Below are positions 28,743 to 38,750 of a stretch of DNA of 64,000 nt, in pieces (positions within the stretch are counted from its first letter, which is position 1; every line of letters begins with the position of its first letter). Location: contig JALJCQ010000017.1 in assembly GCA_023091665.1 (NCBI GenBank), forward strand, positions 1,364,001 through 1,428,000, read 5' to 3'. The notes below the pieces were generated by a model. That model made no database searches and was not told the DNA's origin. It saw only the letters and a list, made by a program, of their open reading frames with translations. The position numbers were made by a program, and so were the translations under genes. The stretch comes from Pythium myriotylum. Lineage: Eukaryota; Oomycota; Peronosporomycetes; Pythiales; Pythiaceae.

Positions 28743-30158
28743 ATGGTCAGGGTCGCTGTCGTGGGCTGCGCGCATGGCATGCTCGATGACATCTACGCGA
28801 CCGTGCAGTTCATCAACGAGATGGACCCCTCACGTCCCGTGGAGCTGCTGCTCTGCTGCGGCGACTTCGAGTGCATGCGCAACAGTCGCGACCTTGAGAC
28901 GCTCGCGTGTCCACCCAAGTACCGCGCAATGCACGCGTTCCACCAGTACTACAGCGGCGCCAAGCAGGTGCCTGTGCTCACAGTCTTCGTGGGAGGCAAC
29001 CACGAGGCATCCAGCTACCTCCATGACCTCCACTACGGCGGTTGGGTCGCACCAAATATGTTTTATCTCGGCGCCGCGGGTTGTATCAACGTTGGAGGCC
29101 TCCGGATCGGCGGACTCTCCGGCATTTACAAGCCTCAGGACTATACGGCCGGGAGATTTGAGCGGGAACCATTTGACAATAGCACGATGCGCAGTATCTA
29201 CCACGTGCGTGAGGTCGAGGTGTTCCAGTTATCGCATCTGCAGCAGCGCGACAAGACTCGCCTGGACGTGTTTCTCTCACACGACTGGCCGCGTGGCGTC
29301 GAGCAGTATGGCGACCTGCAAACGCTGTTGCGCAAGAAGCCGTTCTTTCGAGAAGAGGTTCAAGCCAACTCTCTCGGGAGTCCTGCGGGGGAGCTCTTGC
29401 TCTACCAATTGCGGCCTGCCCATTGGTTTGCAGCTCACCTCCACGTCAAGTTTGCTGCGATCGTCCGCCATGAAGCAAGTAAATTGTCCTCATCACCGCC
29501 AGAGACATCTGCACCTGAAACTGTTGGACCTACTGCGGACCAAGCAGCGCCCGATCTGGAGATGACCAAGTTCCTCGCCCTGGACAAGTGTCTTCCACAT
29601 CGCGAATTTTTACAGGTTCTTGACATCCCTTCTCGCTCATTCAGTCAAGATACGTCACCAAGCAATCCCATCAAAGTTTTCATGGACTACGAGTGGCTCG
29701 CTATCCTCCGCGCAACGCACCATTTGACGTCGTCCGAGCGGTACGCCCCTCGTGTTCCTCAAGAGGAGTTGCAAATCGAGGAAAAGGACGTCCAGTGGGT
29801 GCGTGATCGCGTAAATGAGTTCATCAAAGAAAGGAACCTTGGGAAAGAGTCGGGCGAGTGGATCACCGACTTTGTAAAGACTGCACCAGCATACGGAGAA
29901 GAGCATGCTTGGACATCGCCCCATGCCGAAGGTAATCCGCAGACCGATTTGTTGCTGGAAATGCTCAAGCTGCCACACATCGTGACGACGCCTTACTCCG
30001 GCGAGATCGGCGGTGCGCTCATGGAGGTCGAAGATCCGAATGCACTCGAGATCGATGACGACGACGAGAATGACGAAGATGAGACAACTGCTATAACCAC
30101 AGCGAAGCCATCCAGTGGTCCTACCGAGGATCCAAATGAGGTCGAGTTGGACGACTGA
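28743..30158 (+). CDS. DBR1: RNA lariat debranching enzyme
   Basis: Metallophosphoesterase that cuts the 2'-5' bond of intron lariats in the nucleus, 471 aa, single exon. Metal and substrate motifs are complete: GCAHG (Cys-x-His at residues 9-11), CCGDFECMRN (about 39-48), VGGNHE, the NMFYLGAAG and GLSGIYKPQDYTAGRFE blocks, FLSHDWPRGVEQYG, and AHLHVKFAA. The lariat-recognition insert follows LACPPKYRAMHAFHQYYSG. The C-terminal DBR1 domain carries FLALDKCLPHREFLQVLDIP and ends in a disordered acidic tail. Fits an intron-rich genome with very short introns. Confidence 0.96.
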   Translation: MVRVAVVGCAHGMLDDIYATVQFINEMDPSRPVELLLCCGDFECMRNSRDLETLACPPKYRAMHAFHQYYSGAKQVPVLTVFVGGNHEASSYLHDLHYGGWVAPNMFYLGAAGCINVGGLRIGGLSGIYKPQDYTAGRFEREPFDNSTMRSIYHVREVEVFQLSHLQQRDKTRLDVFLSHDWPRGVEQYGDLQTLLRKKPFFREEVQANSLGSPAGELLLYQLRPAHWFAAHLHVKFAAIVRHEASKLSSSPPETSAPETVGPTADQAAPDLEMTKFLALDKCLPHREFLQVLDIPSRSFSQDTSPSNPIKVFMDYEWLAILRATHHLTSSERYAPRVPQEELQIEEKDVQWVRDRVNEFIKERNLGKESGEWITDFVKTAPAYGEEHAWTSPHAEGNPQTDLLLEMLKLPHIVTTPYSGEIGGALMEVEDPNALEIDDDDENDEDETTAITTAKPSSGPTEDPNEVELDD

Positions 30159-30794
30159 TCGGTGGCTTCGCAGGTGATTCTAAGATCTAGAGAGAGAGAA
30201 TTTTGCCCGTCGTTTTGCGTAGGGCCACGACTTCTTGGAATGCATACACAAGGTAACCTCGCATGAAAGCCATCCTCAGTGGTTGACTGACCTCTTGGTT
30301 TTGTTCTGCTACTTTGGGCTGGAGCACTAGAGTCGCAATGCTTCGAAACATGCTGGTGCTTACGACTGGATATGTGGGGCTGTGTTCCGGCTCACGCGGT
30401 ACTCTTGCGCATCATTTTCTTTCTCAACCAGGCTCTCTTTCGAGCCACCTATTCCCACCCCGTCGTAGCGTTGAGCTGCCTTCGATCTACGGTGTGTCTT
30501 CGTTGCGTTACCCTCACGAGATGAAGTTCCTGACCGAAGAGGTTGACATCACAACAACCAATCTTGTCGTGGCCTGCACTGGATATGATATCAAGCAGAA
30601 TGTGTTGACAGTTGAAAGACGTACTTTCCGATCGACTAGGAAGCCAATTCACGTGACAGCCGCTTACGCAGGACGACAGGTTGGGGAATTGCGCAGCACT
30701 CGAACGATGTGTAGCCATCTTAAGTGGTGTGTATACTTTTATCCGGATCAATTCTAGGGTATCCGGATGCCGTCTGGTGTAGTGGACTCCGAGA
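30159..30794. other. 636-bp gap, one doubtful small frame
   Basis: A plus-strand frame 30338-30757 (139 aa from ATG, start MLRNMLVLTTGYVGLCSGSR) has a weakly hydrophobic N-terminus that could be a secretion signal. It has no domain, no Cys pattern and no RXLR motif, so I do not call it a gene. Otherwise DBR1 3' UTR and METTL9 promoter. Confidence 0.3.
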
Positions 30795-31978
30795 ATGAAG
30801 AGCTGGGTGCGGAGCGCTGCTCGCCAAGCGCGCGCCGGTGGCCTCAATGGGCCGCCTCTGGTCTACAGCGTCGACCTCCAGCGACTGTATGACGCTGCTC
30901 CTGCTCAGCTCGGCCCGCGCAGCTGACGAGCGTGTGCACTGAAGGGATCCGGCGCTGCAGAAGGCCTTTGTCGAGTTGGACTGCGATGACGAGACCCAGG
31001 CCTTCCTGGAGGTACTGTACGCGACCTGCGCTTCCGACCAGCTCCTTACTGTCCCTGTTCCGCGTAGACTTGCACCGGAGGCAGCGTCTTCGAATCGATC
31101 GCCTCGACGGTGCTAGGAATGTTCTACTCGCTCACTGACACCAATGGCATGATCGGGCGTACGTAGTGAGCCACGAAACCGTAGACGCTGAATTCTGACA
31201 GTGGAAGTGGCCAGGTGGTCAGATGTTCGTGCTTTCTAAGGCTCAAATCCAGCGGCTCCTTCACCGCGAAGAGAGAATTGGTGGATCTCTCCTGGACATC
31301 GGTGCTGGTGATGGCAATGTCACTGCGTCCATCGCATCTCTCGTCGACACTGTCCGAACAACCGAAGTATCCCCGCCCATGGTCAAAAATCTTAACCGAA
31401 TGGGTTTTAATGCTGTCGAGACGTGTGACCTCGATATCCCGCATGTTGTGGACGGTGCACCGTACAATGTGATCAGGTGCGCATCGAATGTTGCACTAGG
31501 AGACCCGAGTTGTTAATTATTCCTGATTCCTAGTCTGATGAATGTCCTGGATCGAGCCGACAAGCCGCTGACGATGCTGAGGCAGATCCGAAGCATGCTT
31601 CACCCAGAGAATGTGAGTTTGCTGTTGTGAACTGCTTTAGAACATGGATTCATGCTAACATTAACTGCGGACGATTGGCAGGGTCTCTTCCTCTTGGCTG
31701 TGGTTCTCCCCTTTTACGCATTTGTGGAAGTCGGGACTCGGCGCGAAGAGCCCTCTGAAGTTCTGCCAATGAAAGGCGGACTGTGCATCGAAGGCGCGTC
31801 GTTCGAGGCTGCGGCGTCGCTGCTACTCAACAACGTGCTCATCCCCGCAGGCTTCAAGCTCGTGCAGTTTAGCCGCGTCCCGTACTTGTGTCGTGGGGAC
31901 ATGAGGCAGCCGTACTACGTGCTCACGGACGCCATTTTCGTTCTCGAGGTCGACAAGGACGCCGATGTGTCCCAGTAA
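30795..31978 (+). CDS. METTL9: METTL9/DREV protein-histidine methyltransferase
   Basis: SAM-dependent enzyme that in animals makes 1-methylhistidine in His-x-His motifs. Six exons: 30795-30886, 30945-31011, 31068-31158, 31215-31476, 31534-31612 and 31682-31978, giving 295 aa with all phases consistent. Recognition is strong after residue 80: NGMIGRGQMFVLSKAQIQRL, the SAM loop LLDIGAGDGNVTASI, TTEVSPPMVKNLNRMGFNAV, YNVISLMNVLDRADKPLTML, and the C-terminal VVLPFYAFVEVG, GFKLVQFSRVPYLCRGDM, YYVLTDAIFVLE. Introns are 55-70 bp. The early exons are less conserved but fit the helical cap (FVELDCDDETQAFLE). Confidence 0.92.
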
Positions 31979-32650
31979 AGAGTCTGGCCCATGCAGCTGG
32001 TGGTACTGCCGCGAATCTGGTGGAAGCCTGTGCCGCAGCTGGACGACGCATCCTCGACCTTCAACGTCAGTCTTGACTCAGAGTCGCGAATGTAGCCATA
32101 TTGCGAACTTAGTGGAGATCTGGGTGACTTCTCTTCCCGACGGTTTCTGGACTCATCTGGTTTTCGTTAAGTTCGCTCCGGATCTACCGCTTTTTCCTGT
32201 TGGGAAGGAGGGTTCTGGGTTGTCATGCGGATGGGTTGGGGATTCTTTTTCGTGGGGGATTGGATGAAAAGGGAGTTATCCCCACAACCATGCGACCGGA
32301 AAGGGATAGGGTAAACGGGCACTTGGCATTTGTATGTAGTCAATTGTACTGGAGCGACAGGGCGATTTTTGGTTTTTCTCCCGGTCGAAATATCCAGTCG
32401 AGAGAAGTTTTTCTTTGTTGTCGAGTCAGAATATCAGAAGGAAGGGGTGGATAAAATAAATTATGGGAGGTGAGATGCCGTGCTGAAATGCACCACGTTG
32501 GCGATCGCGCCCCCCGAGCAGCTCATTTCGAGACTCGCGTTGTTGTTGGCACGTCGTTGCATGTCAACATTGGCCACGCGCAGGACTTAGATCGTAGGAA
32601 AGTAGATTAGAAGTGTAGCCATCCCTGTATTGCAATAGAGTTCATAGACC
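31979..32650. other. 672-bp gap, no gene seen
   Basis: METTL9 3' flank and upstream region of the next plus-strand gene. G/T-rich, no coding frame; an AATAAA lies near 32454-32459. Confidence 0.4.
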
Positions 32651-33854
32651 ATGACCCAGTTCTCACTCGCGGATGACAGCATGGTGGTCGTCGATGCCAA
32701 GGCTCTCGCGTCCCAGGACCTCAAGCGGGACATGAGCGTGACGTCACCTGAGACGGACGTCGTGGATGCGCCCTCCAAGCTCGAGGACAACCAGAACCAA
32801 GATATGGACGCCGACGCGGCGACCGAAGCAGCCAAACCAGTGTCCAAGAAGGACCGCCGAATCGTGTTTTCCACGGCCGATGTCATCGAGTTCGAGCCGA
32901 CGCTGTGGACTGCAACCGTGGCGTCGGATGGCGTTCCAGTCGGTCTGTCAAGCACCGTGCGCCGCCGCTCACGTCGACGACTCGACTCCCTAGAAAGCGA
33001 GCGTTTGCTATAGTAAGTTCCCGCATCGATGGGGCGGATGTAGAGGAGAAGCTTACCACGCACGTTTTACTCGTAGCCGCGTCAATCGCCAAGAGTACAT
33101 GGAGCACGGCTATCTGGAGCCTGAAGAGCGCGTGGACATCTTAGAAGCGGCCGGCCATTCGCTGGCTATTATGAGTCATGTCGAACGGGAATCCATGCGA
33201 GTCAACCGAGAGCGGTGGGAATCAAACGAGTACGACTTACTCTATCAGTTCGGCTTGGGAGAAACCATTATTATGGACCTTGACGAAGAAGACGAGCTGC
33301 TGCTTTCGCAAGGAACCATCTCTGGCTTCCACAATCAGCGTGAAGATGTTGTCGAGCTCGAGGATGACGACGACGAGATGCTGGAGCCCGAAGACGAGGA
33401 TGAGGGCAATCCGGCTGAGTACTACTACTACTCCAACCGTGCAGGCGCACCGACGGAGTCCGAAGTTCGTTGCGCCATGGACGAAATTGACTCGTACGAC
33501 TCGCGCAAATACGAAGAGGTGTGTTGACCGGTCCTTTCCTTATAGACAATAGAATAGTCAGGCTGCGTACTCGTGAGATCTGGACTGACTCGGTGATTCT
33601 TTGTTGTTCAATAGTGGGCTTGGGACTACTCCACTGACTGCATTCTCGGCGACGAGAGCGACCACTACTCGAAGGATTCGGCCTTCGACCTCCCAAGCCT
33701 TGACTTTGGGCTTCCAGAAATGTCATCGTCGCCCACGGACGTGGCGTCCGGTGACAACTTGATTGTGTCGTGCGGCAAAGTGATTGGTTTGGGTTCTTCG
33801 TCTCCCTCCCAATCCTCCAAGTCGACCATTTCTTCTCCTCGTCTCTTCGTTTAA
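32651..33854 (+). CDS. acidic protein of unknown function (stramenopile-type)
   Basis: Three exons (32651-33012, 33077-33518, 33615-33854; donors GTAAGT and GTGTGT) give 347 aa. The core RRIVFSTADVIEFEPTLWTA followed by SLESERLLYRVNRQEY recalls a family common in diatoms and oomycetes that has a VxFxTxxVxEF strand then an Arg-rich segment; that link is from memory and tentative. The middle helical part (EPEERVDILEAAGHSLAIM) is followed by very acidic runs (VELEDDDDEMLEPEDEDEG) and a Ser-rich tail (SSSPSQSSKSTISSPRLFV). No membrane segment. Probably regulatory or nuclear; unknown. Confidence 0.65.
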
Positions 33855-34211
33855 CGAGGTATTCGGCAGCGTTCACCATTCATGCCAGTTATGCCATCAA
33901 GGCTGTCTTTCTACCGTGTATATCGACTTTCGCCCACTCCAAGTATTCCAGTGGAGTCCTTCGCCTCTATTCAACGGGTTCCTGTAGCTTACTTCACCCC
34001 GCATTTTGTACCCTCGTCCGCCACGCAGTCCCACGTGATACACCTATCTATCAAGTTAAGGAGCATCTCTAAGCCAACTGTAAACGCTATCATACACTAA
34101 AGTTATCCCACATGGTGGTGGATACATCACGTTGATCGCACTTCGCCAACAGATTTTCAACGCCACGTTGTGCAGATTAGTGCCATGTCATTCAGTTGAC
34201 ACCTAGCGAAA
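33855..34211. other. 357-bp gap, no gene seen
   Basis: Pyrimidine-rich, short frames only. Serves as 3' flank of the acidic protein and promoter of PIG-P. Confidence 0.4.
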
Positions 34212-34841
34212 ATGGATAAGGTCGACGGGGCGGACGTGGCTGCTTCTCGCGGGCGGCGCGCAGTGGGGATACGCTCACGCGCACCGCCGATGCGCAAGCG
34301 CTCGCTCTCCAACTTCACTCCGACGACGCTCTCGTTCCAGGACCTCCAGCGATTGAACGCCAACAAAATGGAGATCTTCGGCTTTGGCGGGTGGCTCGCC
34401 TCAACACTTCTGTATGGTATGTTCCTTCCCCCCCCCCCCCCCCCCCGGTATCTGCAGTTAGCTCACTCGATACATAGTGTTGTTTCTTATGTGGGCATAC
34501 TTGCCTGACGTGACTCTCCGATCGTACGGTCTCACCTACATGCCTTCCAAGCACTGGGCTGTCGCTGTGCCAGCAATGATTGTCATGAGCTACTTGTTCT
34601 CCATCGTGCTCTACAAGGCAATCAATATGAAGTGGACACCGACACTCGACTCTTACGCCACGGTTCTCGGTAAGTAGATGGCGAACTGATCCAAGGCTAC
34701 AGCTTTCTCACGGTCAGCTTGATGCAAGATGCCCACTCAGTGTTTCTCGAGGATGATACTTTGGACGCGCACGCGGACGCAGCAACGCCCCCCATCTCTG
34801 ACATTCCTCTTTCGCATGTCAACAACTGCCTCTTCTCGTAG
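34212..34841 (+). CDS. PIGP: GPI-GlcNAc transferase subunit PIG-P
   Basis: Subunit of the ER enzyme complex that adds GlcNAc to phosphatidylinositol, the first step of GPI-anchor synthesis. Exons 34212-34416, 34478-34669 and 34741-34841 give 165 aa. After a basic N-terminus, the PIG-P domain has two membrane helices: MEIFGFGGWLASTLLYVLFL (with WAYLPD after it) and HWAVAVPAMIVMSYLFSIVL; the loop carries the family GLTYMPSKHWA. The end PPISDIPLSHVNNCLF matches the conserved I-x-D-I/L-x-x-x-x-V-N tail. Intron 1 contains a run of 19 C; its donor is GTATGT. Intron 2 (71 bp) has GTAAGT; the acceptor at 34740 keeps phase. Confidence 0.88.
34428..34446. repeat. 19-nt poly-C tract in PIG-P intron 1
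   Basis: Uninterrupted homopolymer within the 61-bp first intron, about 12 bp after the donor. Confidence 0.9.
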
Positions 34842-34920
34842 TATCTCGAGGAAGAGCGTCGTGATCAAGGCGCTATGTGTATTGTTTGGTTAACTGAGAG
34901 TGGCACTAGTTGCTAATCCC

Positions 34921-36384
34921 TTAAATCCCCATAGCGTACCGCATGATCTGGTTCTTCAGCGGCTCAACAGCGTTGAGGGTGCCCATACCAACGTTGCGGG
35001 CGACGCCAATGGCATCTGGGGTTGGACCAAACAGGCGCTTGAAGCCATCCATAGCGAGGGCCATGGAAATGTTGGCGCGCTTGCGATCCGCCTCGTACTG
35101 CGCGAGAAAGAACTCGTTGGACAGGTTTTCTCCACTCTTCACACCATCGACAAGCAAGTTTGCGAGCGAGGAGACATCGGCGAGGCCAAGGTTCAGGCCT
35201 TGGCCAGCGAGCGGGTGGATCGTATGCGCCGAATCTCCAACAAGCGCAACGCCAGGCTTGACATAAGACACAGCGTGTTTAAGCTTGAGTGGGAAGGCAA
35301 AACGACGTCCGACAACTTCGGTGGGCTTTGGTGGAGAGACGAATGGATCAGTGAGGGCAGCAGCCGCCATGACGGTGTTGACGGCATGGTTTACACCCTT
35401 GACAAGTTCCGTGAGAACCGGCAAACCGGGAAACTCCGGGGGCACTGGCGCCGACGACGGCGAAAACAGAGCCTGGTTCAACCGCTCCACGAAGTCTTCT
35501 GGGCTGAGCGACGTCAACTCTTGAGCCATCTCCTGAGTACACGACCAGACGATCGAGCTGTAGCCATCGCGCATAGGAAGCAAAGCAAGAGGGCCTGTCG
35601 GGAAAAAGCGCTGCCACGCCGTGTGGTTTGCAACATCGGTCTTGACCGTCGCGACAACAGCTTGCTGATCGTAGTCCCAGCCCCAAGTGCCGAGGGCAGT
35701 GAGCGTACGAATAATCGAGTTCGCGCCGTCGGCAGCGACCACGAGGTCTGCACTCATGCGCGTGCCATCTTCCAGCGTAAGCTCGGAGATGTACGAGACG
35801 TCGTTTGGACGGCGGAAGTGCTTGACCTTGGCAGGGCAGTAAAGCTTGAGCGGTTCCGGATCAGAGGTGTCGGCCTCAAGCTCATTCATACGGTCGTGAA
35901 GCGCGCGCACCAGCACTTTGCTCTCCACGACGTGGCCAAGGCTGTCGCGTCCAGCCTTCTCGGCGTTGAAGCGGATGAACCCGTCTCCCATGGCGTCCCA
36001 GACCTGCATGTCCTTGAACGAGGCCTTGTGCGACTCGGGCATCTTGTCCCACACCTTGGCCGACTCGAAGAGCGCGCGCGAGGCCGGCGTGATGGTGTAG
36101 ACGCGCAGATCGGGCGAATCCTCTTCCACCGGCCCGGCCACGGCGGGCGGCGCCGTCTCGATCACGGCGACCTTCTTGCCCTTGAACACGGGGTTGGACT
36201 TGAGCTGGCACGCGAGCGCCGAGCCGACGATGCCGCCGCCGACGACGACCACGTCGTAGCGCGGCACGTCTTCCTGGGCCGCCTGGGCCGCCGAAGCGAA
36301 GCGTCTCGCCAGCGCGGCCTTGGGCGCCGCCGCCTTGGTCAGGCGCTGGGCCGCCGCCACGCGCGCCACCGCTTGCATCACCAT
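34921..36384 (-). CDS. COQ6: ubiquinone biosynthesis monooxygenase COQ6
   Basis: Mitochondrial FAD-dependent hydroxylase acting on C5 of the coenzyme Q ring within the COQ complex. 487 aa, one exon. The ATG at 36384 (MVMQAVARVAAAQRL) starts an Arg/Ala-rich mitochondrial presequence; the longer frame starts GTG. FAD site: YDVVVVGGGIVGSALACQL (about 68-86). NADH/FAD motif: DLVVAADGANSIIRTL. Second FAD motif: PGVALVGDSAHTIHPLAGQG then LNLGLADV. DLRVYTITPASRALFESA and WDAMGDGFIRF match COQ6 specifically. A long open frame on the opposite strand is a GC-rich shadow. Confidence 0.95.
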   Translation of the reverse strand: MVMQAVARVAAAQRLTKAAAPKAALARRFASAAQAAQEDVPRYDVVVVGGGIVGSALACQLKSNPVFKGKKVAVIETAPPAVAGPVEEDSPDLRVYTITPASRALFESAKVWDKMPESHKASFKDMQVWDAMGDGFIRFNAEKAGRDSLGHVVESKVLVRALHDRMNELEADTSDPEPLKLYCPAKVKHFRRPNDVSYISELTLEDGTRMSADLVVAADGANSIIRTLTALGTWGWDYDQQAVVATVKTDVANHTAWQRFFPTGPLALLPMRDGYSSIVWSCTQEMAQELTSLSPEDFVERLNQALFSPSSAPVPPEFPGLPVLTELVKGVNHAVNTVMAAAALTDPFVSPPKPTEVVGRRFAFPLKLKHAVSYVKPGVALVGDSAHTIHPLAGQGLNLGLADVSSLANLLVDGVKSGENLSNEFFLAQYEADRKRANISMALAMDGFKRLFGPTPDAIGVARNVGMGTLNAVEPLKNQIMRYAMGI

Positions 36385-36542
36385 CGGATCTCCTGGCGCT
36401 TCGTCGGGAAGCAGAGCAATGCGCCGCGGTGATTGGCACGGCCACACAAATCGGCGGGCCACGACGCGGACTGCAGGTGCTGTGTTAAGTACGAGTTGGG
36501 CATAATAAGTTGGGAGCAGTTGAGGAAAACGAACTTAATACT

Positions 36543-38348
36543 TCAACTTGAGTGGAAGAACCGTAAGGCCTGGGCGACCCAGTGGGCCTGCAGGTGCTCA
36601 CCAGCTTGACGGTACCAGGTCCTGGCCCGTGTCTGGAGCTCGATGAGTTCGTGGGGATGGTCCCTCATGTAGTACTGGATCACTCGCGGGAGATCTCTCT
36701 TCCAGTCGGAGACGAAGATCACTGGGGCTTGCTTGCTCTTGAGGAAGCTATGAATATCCACCTCTGGGCGGCATTTCCACGACGTTGGGTACGATGGATG
36801 GTAGAATCGACCGGGTAAATACGATTCGTCTCCTGGGGGCATATCCTCAATAATGGGAATGGAGCCAGCCGCGAGCGCCTCCCAAATGCGGTACTGCTCG
36901 GGGTTCTTCCCGAATGGACAAAGCGTGAATATGGACTGCTTGAGGCTCTCCACATAGGCGTTAGGCGCCGAAGACAATACCCATCGAAGTCCAAGACCGA
37001 GAGACGAGTCGACCTTCTGAAGAGCCTTGAACGCAATGTCGTTGTGCTCGATAACGCAACCGAGTCCATTCGTGTGATACGAGGACCCACAGACTTCATA
37101 CGCGGCCATCAGAGCTTGAATGCGAGTGGGCTTCTCCACAGTCCAGCTCACCATGAGATTAAGCAGCTGCGATCGGTCAGTCACCGAAGGAATTGCAGTC
37201 TTATGAGTGTTGGTTGGAAATCCGTGCTCGAAGCTTGGTCCAAGAGGTATGATTGAGAAGCGGTCGTTGTCAATGATGGAACAGTCACCATACGGGAACA
37301 TGCCAAAGCGAACTGTTCCGTAGGTACGGTACATCTCAGCATGCGGATTGTTGCAATCTTCCTTGGATAAAGCCACATAACCGACTCGCGAATCAACAGG
37401 CAATGCGTCGGCAAGGCGAAAAACGTCCGCCATACCTTGCACCACACCAAAGACGTTGCTTCCGGGCTCAAGATTCGCCAACTCATTTTGACTCTTAATC
37501 AGGTGAATCTCCAGTTGCGCGTCATGGATAGTGCGCTGAAATGGCGAGATAATCTGAACTTTCTTGCTGAACGACTCGCTGAGTATGCTGTGCCATAAGT
37601 ACGGGAACATTGTGAGGGCATCGACTGGTGTGGCGCGAACATATTCGTCGGACGACTGTCTCGACCCACGCAGTGCGTCAAATTCCTTCTGATAGTGTTG
37701 AGAATGATTCGATGCCCAAGCTTGAGCGTCTGTGATCTCGATAACGCCTGATGGGCCGTACGGAACGACATACACGATAGTGAGAGCCTGTTGTGGCTTT
37801 TTCTGATGGCTCGATACCACCTCATCAAGAGACAACAATTTGGAATCCGCTCTGACGGCACTCGGCACGATGCACGAATCCAAAATGTTTGAAGGCATGT
37901 GCGATTTCGAACCGAATACACGCGATCCCGTCGCTTGGAGTGAGTACCATTCATATGGCTGCTCCATCCAGGAGCCCGTTCGAAGGTACAGCACGAACGA
38001 GTTGGTGGCAGCTATCATGATTGCAACGACGACGGTCGCAACAAACGACCGCTTGGACACACTCTTCCACACTGCTGGGCGGTGAAATCCAGCGCGCAGC
38101 GAGAAAACGCGCCACACTGATGCCAATCCACCTTTACAGCGCACCCACGGCCACTTGGGGCGAGACCTCGCGTCCCCTCCCTTGGCCTTCGACGCGAACC
38201 CATGGCGCAAGAGTCGGAAGGTCACGAGGATGAGCGCTGTGAGCGTCCACGAGAGCGCCAGCGTCGGCAGCGTCGGGTAGAGACGCAGCGAGTCTGCGGC
38301 CATGGCTGTGCGAGGCCGAATTCTGAAGTGGCGTATCGGTAGCTCCAT
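36543..38348 (-). CDS. type II membrane glycosyltransferase (exostosin/RXYLT1-like)
   Basis: Predicted Golgi glycosyltransferase, 601 aa, single exon from ATG 38348 (the longer frame starts TTG). Two hydrophobic segments occur near the N-terminus (LALSWTLTALILVTFRLL, about 31-48, and SFVATVVVAIMIAATNSFVL, about 101-120). The catalytic region carries GMFPYGDCSIID, FSIIPLGPSFEHGFP, and the GT47-like FTLCPFGKNPEQYRIWEALA followed by GSIPIIED, where the Glu-Ala-Gly-x-I-P core binds the sugar nucleotide. PLGPSFEHGFP resembles the ribitol xylosyltransferase RXYLT1/TMEM5 group. Acceptor and sugar are not predictable. About 160 bp from COQ6 in the same orientation. Confidence 0.78.
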   Translation of the reverse strand: MELPIRHFRIRPRTAMAADSLRLYPTLPTLALSWTLTALILVTFRLLRHGFASKAKGGDARSRPKWPWVRCKGGLASVWRVFSLRAGFHRPAVWKSVSKRSFVATVVVAIMIAATNSFVLYLRTGSWMEQPYEWYSLQATGSRVFGSKSHMPSNILDSCIVPSAVRADSKLLSLDEVVSSHQKKPQQALTIVYVVPYGPSGVIEITDAQAWASNHSQHYQKEFDALRGSRQSSDEYVRATPVDALTMFPYLWHSILSESFSKKVQIISPFQRTIHDAQLEIHLIKSQNELANLEPGSNVFGVVQGMADVFRLADALPVDSRVGYVALSKEDCNNPHAEMYRTYGTVRFGMFPYGDCSIIDNDRFSIIPLGPSFEHGFPTNTHKTAIPSVTDRSQLLNLMVSWTVEKPTRIQALMAAYEVCGSSYHTNGLGCVIEHNDIAFKALQKVDSSLGLGLRWVLSSAPNAYVESLKQSIFTLCPFGKNPEQYRIWEALAAGSIPIIEDMPPGDESYLPGRFYHPSYPTSWKCRPEVDIHSFLKSKQAPVIFVSDWKRDLPRVIQYYMRDHPHELIELQTRARTWYRQAGEHLQAHWVAQALRFFHSS

Positions 38349-38750
38349 AATCAGGTCGCGTCGCCACTCATCCGCATGGAGAAGAGACAACCACTCTGCG
38401 CACCCAAAAGCCAGAGGAGTTTCGGATCAGCGACGATCTTCCGAAGCTTTATGACCAATGATAGCGAACTATCTGCACGCTAATTCAGTTAGTTGTGGTA
38501 AAATCGCATTTGATAGGGCAAAATACATGTAGCCATCTGGGATCTGGTTCACTAGCGCGTCGTAGAATATCGATCATCAATACGCTGGGAACTGATCACA
38601 CTCGGACATTCTCTTCTGATCATGGGCTCGTTCAGTCGTGTCTCATGCGATTGGTGCATCACTACACTCTACGACCATAACGCCATTCCGTCCACATCCT
38701 CGTGCTTTCGCATCGACGTTTCTGTATGTTACATCGGCTGCACAGCTTAA
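38349..38750. other. gap between ABCA stop and glycosyltransferase start
   Basis: Contains the glycosyltransferase promoter and ABCA 3' UTR, both minus-strand. No coding frame seen. Confidence 0.4.

Noticed and set aside
28453..29565. 370-residue plus-strand frame
   Set aside because: Overlaps DBR1 in another frame with Ser/Thr/Arg-biased composition; shadow.
30338..30757. possible secreted 139-aa protein
   Set aside because: Only a weak N-terminal hydrophobic stretch; no Cys pattern, RXLR-EER or LxLFLAK motif. Kept as a note only.
34670..34700. 26-nt intron in PIG-P giving an in-frame join
   Set aside because: A normal 71-bp intron with a GTAAGT donor and CTCAG acceptor also keeps frame and fits the family better.
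34900..36432. 510-residue open frame opposite COQ6
   Set aside because: Arg/His-rich composition, no domain, and exact overlap with a well-conserved gene on the other strand; a GC-rich antisense shadow.
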